From positions 248,001 through 312,000 of the forward strand of contig NZ_JAOBQJ010000003.1 of the NCBI RefSeq assembly GCF_026162425.1: a DNA stretch of 64,000 bases. The letters run 5' to 3'. Below the pieces are notes generated by a model. The model was not told the DNA's origin, did no database searches, and saw only the letters and a list, made by a program, of their open reading frames with translations. Positions within the stretch are counted from its first letter, which is position 1. Each line of letters begins with the position of its first letter. The position numbers and the translations under genes are program-made. This stretch comes from Flexivirga meconopsidis. Its GTDB lineage: Bacteria > Actinomycetota > Actinomycetes > Actinomycetales > Dermatophilaceae. This document shows, piece by piece, positions 11,189 to 20,452 of this stretch.

Positions 11189-13783
11189 GTGGATCTGCAG
11201 CTGACCACCAAGGCCCAGGAGGCGCTGTCCGGCGCCGTGCAACAGGCGACCAAGAACGGCAACCCGCAAGTGGAGCCGGCGCATCTGTTGCTCGCGCTGG
11301 TCGACCAGACCGACACGACCACCGGCCCGCTGCTGGAAGCCATCGGCACCACGCCGCAGGCCGTGCGGGCCACTGCCGAGAAGGCGATTCGCGCACTGCC
11401 GAGTGTCCAGGGGCAGTCCGTGGCCCAACCGAGCATGTCCCGTGCGCTTGCCAACGTCTTGGAGCAGGCGCGGCAGGCGATGGCGTCGATGGGCGACACG
11501 TTCGTGTCCACCGACCATCTGCTGCTCGCGCTCGCGCGGACCGGCGAGTTCGGTCTCGACGCCGAAGCCATCGCCGCTGCAATCCCGCAGACGCGTGGCG
11601 GTGGCAAGGTCAACAGCGCCGAGCCCGAGGGCGCGTTCGACGCCCTGGAGAAGTACGGCACCGACCTGACCGCGGTTGCGCGTGAAGGCAAGCTCGACCC
11701 GGTGATCGGCCGCGACTCCGAGATTCGTCGCGTCGTACAAGTGCTGTCTCGGCGTACCAAGAACAACCCGGTGCTGATCGGCGAGCCGGGCGTCGGTAAG
11801 ACCGCCGTCGTCGAGGGCCTCGCACAGCGCATCGTCGCCGGCGACGTCCCAGAATCCTTGCGCGACAAGCGTTTGGTGTCACTCGACCTGGGCGCGATGG
11901 TCGCCGGTGCGAAGTACCGCGGTGAGTTCGAGGAGCGGCTGAAGGCCGTGCTTGAGGAGATCAAGGCATCCGAGGGCCAGATCATCACCTTCATCGACGA
12001 GCTGCACACCGTCGTCGGCGCCGGCGCGAGTGGCGACTCCAGCATGGACGCCGGCAACATGCTCAAGCCGATGCTGGCCCGCGGTGAGCTGCGACTGGTC
12101 GGTGCCACCACGCTCGACGAGTATCGCGAGTACATCGAGAAGGACCCGGCACTCGAGCGGCGCTTCCAGCAGGTGTATGTCGGTGAGCCCTCCGTCGAGG
12201 ACACCATCGCGATCCTGCGCGGGCTCAAGGAGCGCTACGAGGCGCACCACAAGGTTGCCGTCTCGGATGCGGCTCTCGTTGCGGCCGCTTCGCTTTCGGA
12301 CCGTTACATCACCTCGCGGCAGCTGCCGGACAAGGCGATCGACCTGATCGACGAGGCCGCGTCGCGGCTGCGGATGGAGATCGACTCCTCCCCGGTCGAG
12401 ATCGACGAGCTGCGTCGTTCGGTCGACCGGTTGAAGATGGAAGAGCTGCACCTGGAGAACGAAACCGACGCGGCCTCCAAGGATCGGCTCGCCAAACTGC
12501 GCTCTGACCTGGCCGACAAGCAAGAGGAGCTGTCGGCGCTCAACGCTCGATGGGAGCAGGAGAAGGCCGGCCTCAACAAGGTCGGTGACATCAAGAGCAA
12601 GATCGACGAACTCCGCACGCAGGCAGACAAATTGGAGCGTGACGGCGACTACGCCGGCGCCTCCAAGATCCTGTATGGCGAGCTGCCCGCGCTCGAGAAG
12701 CAACTCGAAGAGGCCCAAGCCGCTGAGTCGACGTCGTCGACCGCGGGTGGCGAAGCACCGATGGTCAAGGAAGAGGTCGGCCCGGACGACATCGCGGACG
12801 TGATCTCCTCGTGGACCGGCATCCCGGCCGGCCGGCTGCTCGAAGGCGAGACCGAGAAGCTGCTGCGCATGGAGGACTGGATCGGCGAGCATGTCATCGG
12901 TCAGAAACAGGCCGTGCAGTCGGTCGCGGACGCGGTGCGTCGCACCCGCGCCGGCGTCGCCGACCCTGATCGTCCGGCAGGCTCGTTCCTCTTCCTCGGG
13001 CCGACTGGCGTCGGCAAGACGGAGCTGGCCAAGGCAGTGGCGGACTTCCTCTTCGACGACCCGCGAGCCGTCGTACGCATCGACATGTCCGAATACTCCG
13101 AGCGGCACGCCGTCGCGCGGCTGATCGGTTCGCCGCCCGGCTACGTCGGCTACGAGGAGGGCGGTCAGCTGACCGAGGCGGTACGCCGCCGGCCCTACTG
13201 CGTGGTGCTGCTCGACGAGGTGGAGAAGGCACACCCGGAGACCTTCGACATCCTGCTGCAGGTGCTCGACGACGGACGGCTCACCGACGGGCAGGGCCGC
13301 ACGGTCGACTTCCGCAACGTCATCCTGATCATGACCTCCAACCTGGGCTCGCAATTCCTGGTCGACCCGACCATGGATGTCAAGGAGAAGCAGGAGGCGG
13401 TGATGGGCGTGGTGCGCAAGTCGTTCAAGCCGGAGTTCCTCAACCGGCTCGACGAGGTCATCATCTTCGACCCGCTGAGCAAGGACGAGCTGACGCGCAT
13501 CGTCGACCTGCAGGTCGACGCGATCGCGATGCGCCTGGCCGACCGCCGGATCACGCTCAACGTGACCGACCCGGCCAAGCAATGGCTGGCCGACGAGGGG
13601 TACGACCCGGCATACGGCGCTCGGCCGCTGCGCCGCCTGGTGCAGAAGGAGATCGGCGACCGGCTCGCACGCGCGCTGCTCGGCGGTGAGGTGCGCGACG
13701 GCCAGATCGTGACCGTCGAGAAGAACCCCGACGGCGACGGTCTCAAGCTCGAGTCCCCGGCGGAGGCCGCGGCCACCATCTGA
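11189..13783 (+). CDS. clpB: ATP-dependent chaperone ClpB
   Basis: An 864-residue Hsp100 disaggregase that rescues aggregated proteins with DnaK. The order is complete: N-terminal Clp repeats (about residues 1–145), first AAA+ domain with Walker [12 protein letters not shown], long coiled-coil middle domain rich in Glu and Lys (about 400–530), and second AAA+ domain with [12 protein letters not shown] and the sensor-2 GARPLRR near the end. The GTG at 11189 follows an AAGGAG site at 11172–11177 and gives the usual ClpB start ([13 protein letters not shown]). A longer in-frame extension to 11048 is not family-like. The HAIR-type operator upstream fits heat-shock control. Confidence 0.96.
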   Translation: MDLQLTTKAQEALSGAVQQATKNGNPQVEPAHLLLALVDQTDTTTGPLLEAIGTTPQAVRATAEKAIRALPSVQGQSVAQPSMSRALANVLEQARQAMASMGDTFVSTDHLLLALARTGEFGLDAEAIAAAIPQTRGGGKVNSAEPEGAFDALEKYGTDLTAVAREGKLDPVIGRDSEIRRVVQVLSRRTKNNPVLIGEPGVGKTAVVEGLAQRIVAGDVPESLRDKRLVSLDLGAMVAGAKYRGEFEERLKAVLEEIKASEGQIITFIDELHTVVGAGASGDSSMDAGNMLKPMLARGELRLVGATTLDEYREYIEKDPALERRFQQVYVGEPSVEDTIAILRGLKERYEAHHKVAVSDAALVAAASLSDRYITSRQLPDKAIDLIDEAASRLRMEIDSSPVEIDELRRSVDRLKMEELHLENETDAASKDRLAKLRSDLADKQEELSALNARWEQEKAGLNKVGDIKSKIDELRTQADKLERDGDYAGASKILYGELPALEKQLEEAQAAESTSSTAGGEAPMVKEEVGPDDIADVISSWTGIPAGRLLEGETEKLLRMEDWIGEHVIGQKQAVQSVADAVRRTRAGVADPDRPAGSFLFLGPTGVGKTELAKAVADFLFDDPRAVVRIDMSEYSERHAVARLIGSPPGYVGYEEGGQLTEAVRRRPYCVVLLDEVEKAHPETFDILLQVLDDGRLTDGQGRTVDFRNVILIMTSNLGSQFLVDPTMDVKEKQEAVMGVVRKSFKPEFLNRLDEVIIFDPLSKDELTRIVDLQVDAIAMRLADRRITLNVTDPAKQWLADEGYDPAYGARPLRRLVQKEIGDRLARALLGGEVRDGQIVTVEKNPDGDGLKLESPAEAAATI

Positions 13784-13790
13784 CGCCCCC

Positions 13791-13886
13791 TCGCCGACAG
13801 GCTCACTTATCGCCCAGAGGCTCAGTTATTCGACGCAAGAAGTCGTCGAATAACTGAGCCTCTCGCCATTATCTGAGCCTGTCGGC
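13791..13886. repeat. nested palindromic repeat, copy 1 (left of DUF559 gene 1)
   Basis: Two nested inverted repeats: a perfect 19-bp inner stem (13816–13834 with 13845–13863) inside an outer stem with 12 perfect pairs (from 13794 with the segment ending at 13885). The first 25 bases are identical to 14983–15007. It lies between the converging clpB and DUF559 genes and covers the last codons and stop of the latter. It can serve as a bidirectional terminator. Confidence 0.85.
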
Positions 13887-14936
13887 GAAGTAGGCGTTCG
13901 ACGGGAGCGGGCCCGGTGGCAACGGCCAGCCGCCCTCCGCAACGGGGTGTATGCCGGCAGCCACGAGAATGTCGAAGAATCTGCTCGGATCGAACGCCTC
14001 CGCCCAGCCCCAGCGGAAAACGTCCCGCACGTCGCCATGTCGTCGCAGGCGGGTCTCGCGGCTCTTCTCACGCAACAGCGCATCGACGACCTGCTTGCTC
14101 GACTGCTGCGCACTCACCGCATACTTCACCGCGCCGTCGCACTCGCCGATGATCCGAAGCTGCGGCAGGTAGAAGTCCGTGCGCCCGATAAACCCCGCGT
14201 CGTCCCAGAAGTCGACCTGGAGCTCGGGGAGTGGCATGCCGAGCTGAAACATCCGAGCACGACTGAGCGACTCAAGGACCGACTCCGACCGGCCGTCGGC
14301 GAGGTGGACCGCAAGGATTGCCATCCGTCGACCGCGGGCACCTCGCGGGAGGCGCTCCGCCTCGTCCACAAGCTGTGCCCGGCTCGTGAGTCGGTGATGA
14401 ATTGCGCTGTCGCACATGGCGATAGCCGACTCCAACGAGGAATGCCGCGCGTGGTCGACAATCGTGCGCTCGATCGTGGTCACCGACAAGCCGCCGATGT
14501 CATCCTGGGAGACCGGGAGAGTCGTCCGGCGACGCGTCACCTGCGGGCTGCGGCCGCGAGATCCAGGCTTCACGACATACTCGACGCGGGTAGGTGGGGA
14601 GCCGATCGAGGGGAGCCCCCACAGCGCAGCCGCGGTGCCATGCGCGAACACCGGTGATCCGGCCGCGGCCGTGTCGACCGCGATGGCCATCGTGATTAGT
14701 TCTTCGTCCACGGACCGGCTTTCGGCCACTGCCGGCAGGTGCACGCCGCGGCGAATGCGCCGGCCGAGCCGAACGCTCGGGTCGGCTGGGTGCACTGCCG
14801 CGAGGCTCGAAGCCGAGGTCAGGCGGATGCCGCGTCGCAGCGTATGGACGTGAGCGGATCGTTCCGCCCGCCAGCTCTCGAGATCCGGTCGCGGCGACTC
14901 TTGGGCGTCGGTGGTCATGCTGTCTGAGCGTGGCAC
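13869..14936 (-). CDS. DUF559-type protein: AbiEi-like N-terminus with Vsr-fold nuclease-like C-terminus
   Basis: A 355-residue protein of a family common in actinobacteria. The N-terminal half has a winged-helix-like segment ending RRIRRGVHLP and the FAHGTAAALWGLP block of AbiEi-like proteins. The C-terminal domain resembles DUF559/Vsr-type PD-(D/E)xK enzymes, with Glu218, Asp254 (GRTDFYLP), the Glu265-Cys-Asp267 pair (GECDG), Lys271, and the later REKSRETRLRR and RWGW blocks. Nuclease activity is inferred from these residues. Its start is probably GTG 14936, preceded by GGGACAGGA; ATG 14918 is the alternative. The stop lies inside one copy of a palindromic repeat, and a second copy begins its paired arms about 50 bp upstream of the start. 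Confidence 0.75.
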   Translation of the reverse strand: MPRSDSMTTDAQESPRPDLESWRAERSAHVHTLRRGIRLTSASSLAAVHPADPSVRLGRRIRRGVHLPAVAESRSVDEELITMAIAVDTAAAGSPVFAHGTAAALWGLPSIGSPPTRVEYVVKPGSRGRSPQVTRRRTTLPVSQDDIGGLSVTTIERTIVDHARHSSLESAIAMCDSAIHHRLTSRAQLVDEAERLPRGARGRRMAILAVHLADGRSESVLESLSRARMFQLGMPLPELQVDFWDDAGFIGRTDFYLPQLRIIGECDGAVKYAVSAQQSSKQVVDALLREKSRETRLRRHGDVRDVFRWGWAEAFDPSRFFDILVAAGIHPVAEGGWPLPPGPLPSNAYFADRLR

Positions 14937-14982
14937 TGTCCTGTCCCGCGCGCGTTCGGCTATCCACAGGCGCTTGGTTCGC

Positions 14983-15083
14983 TCGCCGACAGGCTCACTT
15001 ATCGCCCGCAGGCCTAGTTATCGGCCGCGCCAGACGGTGAAATAAGTGGGCCCCTCGCCGATAAGTGAGCCTCTCGGCGGTTA
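14983..15083. repeat. nested palindromic repeat, copy 2 (right of DUF559 gene 1)
   Basis: The outer arms are 14986–15004 and 15059–15077, 19 bp with one mismatch; a weaker inner stem lies between. The first 25 bases repeat 13791–13815 exactly and the remainder is a diverged version. It ends at the TAA stop of the AGE epimerase gene and may act as its terminator. Confidence 0.82.
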
Positions 15084-16310
15084 GGGGGTGCGGGTGGCGA
15101 GCGCGGTCGCGAAGGACGGCGCGAGGGGCAACTGGTCGCCGACGAGGAGGCAGGCCTGAAAGGCGTGGTAGACGTCGGGTTTGCCGACCCACGTGTCGTG
15201 GGCGGGGGCATTGCGGGCGTCGAGTTCGTGGTGCCACGAACCCTTTTCGTGATCGATCAGGTAGCGATCGGCGTAGTCCCACCACTGCGTCACCGCGTCG
15301 TCCCAGCGCTGCTCGCCGGTCGCGATGCCCAACGCGTATGCCGCGCCGACCGCCTCGCAGAGCACCCAGTGCATGCGGGCGTGCACGACCGGCTTGCCGG
15401 ACCAATCGGTCGTGTAGACGAAGCCGTCCGCACCGTCGACGGCCCAGCCGTCGGCGACCGCTCGATCGGCCAATTGCGTTGCGGCGCCCACCAGCCCACC
15501 GTCGTATGACGGGGCTCCCGCACGCCGGGCGGCCCGCACCGAGAGGGCCAGCCGCGACCACTCCAGCGCGTGTCCGACGGTCGCGCCGAACGGCCGGAAC
15601 GGATCTGCCGGCTTGTCGCGGTTGTAGTCGGGCAGCGGATTGGCATCGAGGTCGAAGTGCTCCGGGATGCGCCAGTCGCGCTGGGCGGCCCAGGAGATCA
15701 CTTGCTGCGTGGTGGCTTCCGCGCGATCCAGATATGAGGTGTCCCCGGTGACGTCGTGCACGGCAAGGAACGCCTCGACCGTGTGCATTGCAGCGTTGAC
15801 ACCCAGGTAGGGCTCGCCGTCCGACCAGTCGGCGGAAAAGCGTTCGTGGACAAGGTGTTTCGAGTCGATCCAGAAGCGCTCGTCATGCACCGCGCGGGCG
15901 GCAGCGAGCAGCTCCTGCGCCCGCGGCCGACCGGCCGCCACCGCACTACTGGCGGCGAGCAGCACGAAGGCATGGGCATAAGCGAGTTTGTCCGAGTCGG
16001 TGGCCGCACCCGTCGACCCGTCGATCGTGGCAAACCAGCCGTCGTGCTCGCCGTCCCGGAAATGGTCGAGCAGCGAGGTCACTCCGTGATCGACCATGTC
16101 GGCGAATTCGGCTCTGCCGGTGAGTAGTCCGAGTGCCGCGACGTGCGTCATACGGCAGGTGATCCACAGCTCGAGCGGGCGCGAGGACAGCGCGCCGTCG
16201 TCGTCCAACCAGCCGAAGCCGCGGTCTGTCTGCGACCGGCGGCCGAAGTCCAGCAGTCGATCGGCTTCCGAACGCATCGACTGGACTGTCCGCGCTGCAA
16301 TCTGGCTCAT
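15081..16310 (-). CDS. AGE family epimerase/isomerase (mannose isomerase-like)
   Basis: A 409-residue (alpha/alpha)6-barrel enzyme of the N-acylglucosamine 2-epimerase family. Active-site blocks include NAAMHTVEAF, GHALEWSRL, a SWHHELDA motif and DVYHAFQACLL, which supply the catalytic histidines of aldose–ketose isomerases such as mannose isomerase and YihS. The likely reaction is D-mannose to D-fructose or a related conversion, but the substrate is not fixed by sequence. Its ATG overlaps the stop of the upstream alpha/beta hydrolase by four bases, so the two are one transcript. Confidence 0.85.
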   Translation of the reverse strand: MSQIAARTVQSMRSEADRLLDFGRRSQTDRGFGWLDDDGALSSRPLELWITCRMTHVAALGLLTGRAEFADMVDHGVTSLLDHFRDGEHDGWFATIDGSTGAATDSDKLAYAHAFVLLAASSAVAAGRPRAQELLAAARAVHDERFWIDSKHLVHERFSADWSDGEPYLGVNAAMHTVEAFLAVHDVTGDTSYLDRAEATTQQVISWAAQRDWRIPEHFDLDANPLPDYNRDKPADPFRPFGATVGHALEWSRLALSVRAARRAGAPSYDGGLVGAATQLADRAVADGWAVDGADGFVYTTDWSGKPVVHARMHWVLCEAVGAAYALGIATGEQRWDDAVTQWWDYADRYLIDHEKGSWHHELDARNAPAHDTWVGKPDVYHAFQACLLVGDQLPLAPSFATALATRTP

Positions 16311-17158
16311 CGTGAGAGCGTAGTGACCGTCGCCGCAACGTCGTCGCTGGCCTCCCAGGTGAGCATGTGACCGAGGCCGTCAAACTTTGTCAGCTCCGCG
16401 TCCGGGAGCTCTTGCGCCAGCCGGTCGGCGAGCTTGGGCGGGGTCAACAAGTCGCGAGTGCCGACCAGGATGCGCACGGGCACCGACCGCAGCGCCGGCA
16501 GCGAGGCGATCTCGTCGTGTCGCATGAGCGCGCCGTAGAAGCCGCCGAGCACGCTCGCGCGGGTGCCGCGGACGATGCGCGTCGCATCGCGCACGTCCTC
16601 CGGACGCGCGCCCTTGCCGAACGCCGTTCTGCGCTGCCCCTTTTCGGTCATCGCACGCCCCAACCGCAGTGGCACGTGCCGTAGCGCCGACATCAGACCG
16701 GCCTCACCCGCCCGGCCGGTGCCGCGTAGCCCGCCGGCGGCGGTCGACACGAGCGCGACGCCGCGCACCCGGTCGGCGAACTCGTCGGGGGCGACCCCGG
16801 CATACGCCATGATCGTCATGCCGCCCATGGAATGGCCGCCGAGCACGACCTTCTCACCGTCCGGCACGACCTGACCGATGACGGCCGACAGGTCCCGGCC
16901 GAGCCGCTCGATGGACTCGTTGCCGACCTTGTGACCGCCGCCGGCGAGCGTGGATCGACCGTGTCCGCGCTGGTCCCAGAGCACCACCCGCAACGACGGG
17001 TCGAGCCGGTCGACGACAGGTAACCAGGAGCGGTGGTCCAGGATCCACCCGTGGCCGAGGACGACCGTGCCGCCCGCGTCGCAGGCCGGCTCCCGGACGT
17101 ACACCGCCAGTCGCGCGCCGTCGTCGGTCGTCACGTTCTTCACCTGTAGTGCCGTCAT
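16307..17158 (-). CDS. alpha/beta fold hydrolase
   Basis: A 283-residue alpha/beta hydrolase. The oxyanion strand reads VVLGHGWILDH, the nucleophile elbow is GGHSMGG with Ser110, the acid is in VGTRDLLTPP and the histidine in DGLGHMLTWE. This is the usual esterase, lactonase or epoxide-hydrolase layout; the substrate is unknown. The ATG at 17158 is preceded by a CAGAAT box six bases upstream and no ribosome binding site. It is the first gene of a two-gene operon with the AGE epimerase and is divergent from the YdeI-like gene. Confidence 0.85.
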   Translation of the reverse strand: MTALQVKNVTTDDGARLAVYVREPACDAGGTVVLGHGWILDHRSWLPVVDRLDPSLRVVLWDQRGHGRSTLAGGGHKVGNESIERLGRDLSAVIGQVVPDGEKVVLGGHSMGGMTIMAYAGVAPDEFADRVRGVALVSTAAGGLRGTGRAGEAGLMSALRHVPLRLGRAMTEKGQRRTAFGKGARPEDVRDATRIVRGTRASVLGGFYGALMRHDEIASLPALRSVPVRILVGTRDLLTPPKLADRLAQELPDAELTKFDGLGHMLTWEASDDVAATVTTLSR

Positions 17159-17222
17159 CCCGACATTCTGGCCGACACGGCGAGCGGAGGGAACAGCAAT
17201 CCGCACCCGACCATATTGCGAG

Positions 17223-17900
17223 ATGATCGGTCGCATGGTGAGCCCGACTCCGCCCGGCCGTCCGGGCGGCACACCCGACCGGCCCGCGGTCTTCTTCGCC
17301 GACGCGGCGGAATGGCGGGCCTGGCTCGCACTGCACCACGCCGGCGAGGACGAGATCTGGATGGGCCTGCACAAGAAGCACGTCGCAGACCGTGGCCTGG
17401 AATGGGCCGACGCGGTCCGCGAAGCCCTCTGCTTCGGCTGGATCGACTCCAAGTCCGAGCGCATCGACGACGACAGCAGGCGCCAACGTTGGACCCCACG
17501 ACGACGCGGCAGCACCTGGAGCGCGGTCAACATCGCGGCCGTCGAGGAGCTGCGCTCCCAAGGCCGTATGACGCAGGCCGGTCTCGATGCCTACGCCCGG
17601 CGCAGGCCGGAGCGTTCGGGCACTTACTCCTACGAGCGCCCGGCGGACGAGTTGCCTGCGGCATACCAGCAGCAGTTGACCGCGGACGGCCGGGCAGCCG
17701 CCTTCTGGGCAGCGGCGACGCCGGGATACCGCAAGGTCGCGACGCACTGGGTGCTGGGCGCCAAACAACCCGCGACCCGCGACCGGCGGATGACGACCCT
17801 CGTCGAGGACTGCGCGCACGGCCGGCTGATCTCGTCCCAGCGCTACGGTGCCGAGCCACGCTGGGTGGCCAAGGCCCGCACGGCCGCGGGTCTCGACTGA
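17223..17900 (+). CDS. YdeI/OmpD-associated family protein
   Basis: A 225-residue protein of the YdeI-like family (COG4430). Typical blocks are PAVFFADAAEWRAWL, EIWMGLHKKH, EALCFGWIDSK and the basic RWTPRRRGSTWSAVN, followed by a helical C-terminal half with YRKVATHWVLGAK. The family is linked to stress or bacteriocin protection in some bacteria, but the molecular role is not known. ATG 17223 or ATG 17235 could be the start, and neither has a good ribosome binding site. Confidence 0.8.
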   Translation: MIGRMVSPTPPGRPGGTPDRPAVFFADAAEWRAWLALHHAGEDEIWMGLHKKHVADRGLEWADAVREALCFGWIDSKSERIDDDSRRQRWTPRRRGSTWSAVNIAAVEELRSQGRMTQAGLDAYARRRPERSGTYSYERPADELPAAYQQQLTADGRAAAFWAAATPGYRKVATHWVLGAKQPATRDRRMTTLVEDCAHGRLISSQRYGAEPRWVAKARTAAGLD

Positions 17901-17986
17901 TGAGCCGCCGGAACCGCATGTGAATCTTCGGCGTCTATACGGACGGCCCCACCACCCGACGCCATCTGGAAGATAGGTTGCCCTGC

Positions 17987-18706
17987 ATGCGACGCACTCT
18001 CACCGTCACCGGGTCCCTCGCGGTCGCCGCCTCCCTCGCGCTCACCGGGTGTAGTGCCGGCAGCAAGAAGAAGTCGGACGGCGCCAGTGCGTCGGCGGCG
18101 ACTCCGTCGGCCATGCTCGCCACTGCGAAGAAGACCCTCGACGAGACCGCCGGTGTGCACTTCAAGCTGACCTCGCAAAAGGTCCCCGACAAGGCGACCG
18201 GACTGCTCAGCGGTGAGGGCGACGGTTCCCACGCACCCGCGTTCAAGGGCAGCATCAAGGTGCAGGTGCCGGTCGCCGGTGCCGTCGACGTGCCGGTGGT
18301 GGCAGTGAACGGCAAGGTCTGGGCCAAGACCCCGCTCAACTCCAAGATGTCGCCGGTGGACCCCAAGCAGTTCGGCGCGCCCGACCCGGCGCAGATCTTC
18401 GCCACCGAGGGCGGCTTCTCGTCACTGCTCACCGCGACGCAGAACCCGAAGTTCGGTGCCAAGAAGCGCAGCGGCAGCGACGTCGTGCAGACGGTCACCG
18501 GATCGCTGCCGGGCAGCGTCGTGAAGAAGAACCTCACCATCGGCGTCGAGGCCGAAACCTACGACACGACCTACCTGATCACCGAGAGCGGCGAGTTGCG
18601 TTCCGCCACCTTGACCGGGCAGTTCTACAGCCAGTCGACCGACACGTCATACACCGTCGACCTGACGAAGTACGGCGAGAAGGTCACGGTCACGCCGCCG
18701 TCCTGA
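17987..18706 (+). CDS. LprG/LppX-family cell-envelope lipoprotein
   Basis: A 239-residue lipoprotein with a basic N-terminus, a hydrophobic core and the lipobox L-T-G-C, which places the lipidated Cys at residue 22. The rest is the LppX/LprAFG half-barrel domain, which in Mycobacterium carries triacylated lipids or lipoarabinomannan across the envelope. The next gene, 25 bp downstream, encodes a P55-like MFS transporter, the same order as Rv1411c–Rv1410c, which supports an LprG role. ATG 17987 is preceded by TAGGTT seven bases upstream with no ribosome binding site; the in-frame TTG 17978 is unlikely. Confidence 0.85.
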   Translation: MRRTLTVTGSLAVAASLALTGCSAGSKKKSDGASASAATPSAMLATAKKTLDETAGVHFKLTSQKVPDKATGLLSGEGDGSHAPAFKGSIKVQVPVAGAVDVPVVAVNGKVWAKTPLNSKMSPVDPKQFGAPDPAQIFATEGGFSSLLTATQNPKFGAKKRSGSDVVQTVTGSLPGSVVKKNLTIGVEAETYDTTYLITESGELRSATLTGQFYSQSTDTSYTVDLTKYGEKVTVTPPS

Positions 18707-18730
18707 TCGACGATCTCGGGGACCCCGCCG

Positions 18731-20449
18731 ATGCAATCACCAACTTCCGCACGCCCGCGCGCGCTGCTGGCGACCGCGTCTGTCGCCGTGGCGCTCGCCG
18801 CCGCCGACACGTATGTCGTGGTGCTCGCGCTGCAGGACATGATGAGCGGTGTCGGCCTCGGCGTCGATGCGCTGCAGAAGGCGACGCCGATCATCTCCGG
18901 CTTTCTGCTCGGCTACATCGCCGTGCTACCGCTCATTGGGCGACTCGCGGATCTCGTTGCACGACAACGGATCCTGATCGGCTGCCTGTTGCTCTTCGTC
19001 GTCGGTTCGGCGGTCACCGCGATCTCGGTCGACCTGTCGGTCATGGTGGCCGGGCGGTTCCTGCAGGGGGTCGGCGGCGGCGGTCTGGTGCCCGCCACGC
19101 TGGCACTCGTCGCCGATCTCTGGCCACCGGGCAAGCGCGGCACGCCACTCGGGGTGGTCGGTGCCGTCCAGGAGATCGGCAGCGTCATCGGCCCGCTGCT
19201 CGGCGCGCTGGTCCTGGCGATCGGCGACTGGCGAATGATCTTCTGGCTCAACACTTTTGCCGGGCTGGCGCTCGCCGCGGCGATCCTCGTCGTCGGCGGC
19301 CACGGAGCGCCCTCCGCCGATGACGGTCCACGCGTGCCGTGGTGGTGGTCCCTGCTCACTGCGGTCGCCGCCCTTGCTGCCTTCGTGCTGCTCGGCCTCG
19401 CCCTGTGGGCCCCCGACTCGTTGACCACCTCGATCCGGTGGGGCGGTCCGTTCGTCCCGTATGGCGACAGCTCCGCCCGCCTGATGACCCAGATCGGCGT
19501 GTGGGGTCTGATCGCGCTGGCCGTCCTGATCGCCCTCTCGGTGCGCTACTGGTGGCGCACGGTGCGCCGCATCGACGTGCTGGGCGCCCTGCTGATCGCG
19601 CTGGCGCTCGGCGCCCTGGTGCTGACCTTCGCCGCGTCCAACCCGGAGAAGCAGGTCGTGGGGCCGATGGGCTACTGGCTGCTGCCGGTCGCGGTGATCG
19701 CCGCCGCGCTCTACGCGTGGCGGCAACGGACGGCAGCCTCGCCGCTGATCGCGCGTGGCGTGGTCGTCGGTCGGGTCCGTCCGGCGCTGCTGGTGTCACT
19801 GTGCGTCGGCACCGCGATCGTCGCGATCGTCGTGGACATCCCGGTGCTTGCCCGGCTGACCGTCACCTCCTCGCAGACGGAGGCGGCCCTGATCCTGCTG
19901 CGCTTCCTGGTGGCCGTGCCGGTCGGTGCGCTCCTCGGGGGCTGGCTGCTGCGGCGGCTCGGCCCGGCATACGTCGCGGCGCCGGGGCTGCTGATCAGCG
20001 CGCTGGCGCTCTTCCAGATGTCCACCTGGGGCGCGAATACCCTTGACTCCTGGCCGCTTCCGTCCACGATGCTCGCGCTCGCAGGTCTTGGTGTCGGCGT
20101 CGCGATCGCACCGGTCAACGACGCCGCTCTGTATGACGCGCCGCGCTCCGCGCACGGTGTCGCCTCGTCATTGGTGGTCGTCGCCCGGATGATCGGCATG
20201 GTCGTCGGCCTCGCGCTGCTGACCGCGATCGGGCTGCACCGCTTCTATGCGCGGGTGCAGTCGCTCAGCAACCCGAGCGAGGAGACGGTGACTGCTGCGG
20301 GCATCGTGCAGGTGCAGACGGTCTTCCTCGGCGCGGCGATCGTCGCGCTCGTCGCGGCTGCTGTGGCGTTGCTGCTCGGTCGCCAGGTGAGCGAGGTGGC
20401 CGACGAGCCCGCGGCGCGCGGCATCGGGGACGTCGCGCTCGACGATTGA
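18731..20449 (+). CDS. P55-like MFS transporter, partner of LprG
   Basis: A 572-residue membrane transporter of the 14-helix DHA2 drug/lipid exporter group. The first helix carries ADTYVVVLALQDMM and is followed by ATPIISGFLLGYIAVLPLIG and the motif-A loop GRLADLVARQR, closely resembling mycobacterial P55 (Rv1410c). It lies directly behind the LprG-like lipoprotein gene with 24 bp between, so the pair probably moves a lipid or lipoglycan out of the membrane and also affects drug tolerance. The transported lipid in this organism is unknown. It converges with the flavin monooxygenase gene with 3 bp between. Confidence 0.88.
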   Translation: MQSPTSARPRALLATASVAVALAAADTYVVVLALQDMMSGVGLGVDALQKATPIISGFLLGYIAVLPLIGRLADLVARQRILIGCLLLFVVGSAVTAISVDLSVMVAGRFLQGVGGGGLVPATLALVADLWPPGKRGTPLGVVGAVQEIGSVIGPLLGALVLAIGDWRMIFWLNTFAGLALAAAILVVGGHGAPSADDGPRVPWWWSLLTAVAALAAFVLLGLALWAPDSLTTSIRWGGPFVPYGDSSARLMTQIGVWGLIALAVLIALSVRYWWRTVRRIDVLGALLIALALGALVLTFAASNPEKQVVGPMGYWLLPVAVIAAALYAWRQRTAASPLIARGVVVGRVRPALLVSLCVGTAIVAIVVDIPVLARLTVTSSQTEAALILLRFLVAVPVGALLGGWLLRRLGPAYVAAPGLLISALALFQMSTWGANTLDSWPLPSTMLALAGLGVGVAIAPVNDAALYDAPRSAHGVASSLVVVARMIGMVVGLALLTAIGLHRFYARVQSLSNPSEETVTAAGIVQVQTVFLGAAIVALVAAAVALLLGRQVSEVADEPAARGIGDVALDD

Positions 20450-20452
20450 CGA

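Noticed and set aside
11879-13582. A 567-codon minus-strand open frame inside clpB.
   Set aside because: It is the antisense shadow of a G+C-rich gene; its composition is not protein-like and clpB is unambiguous.
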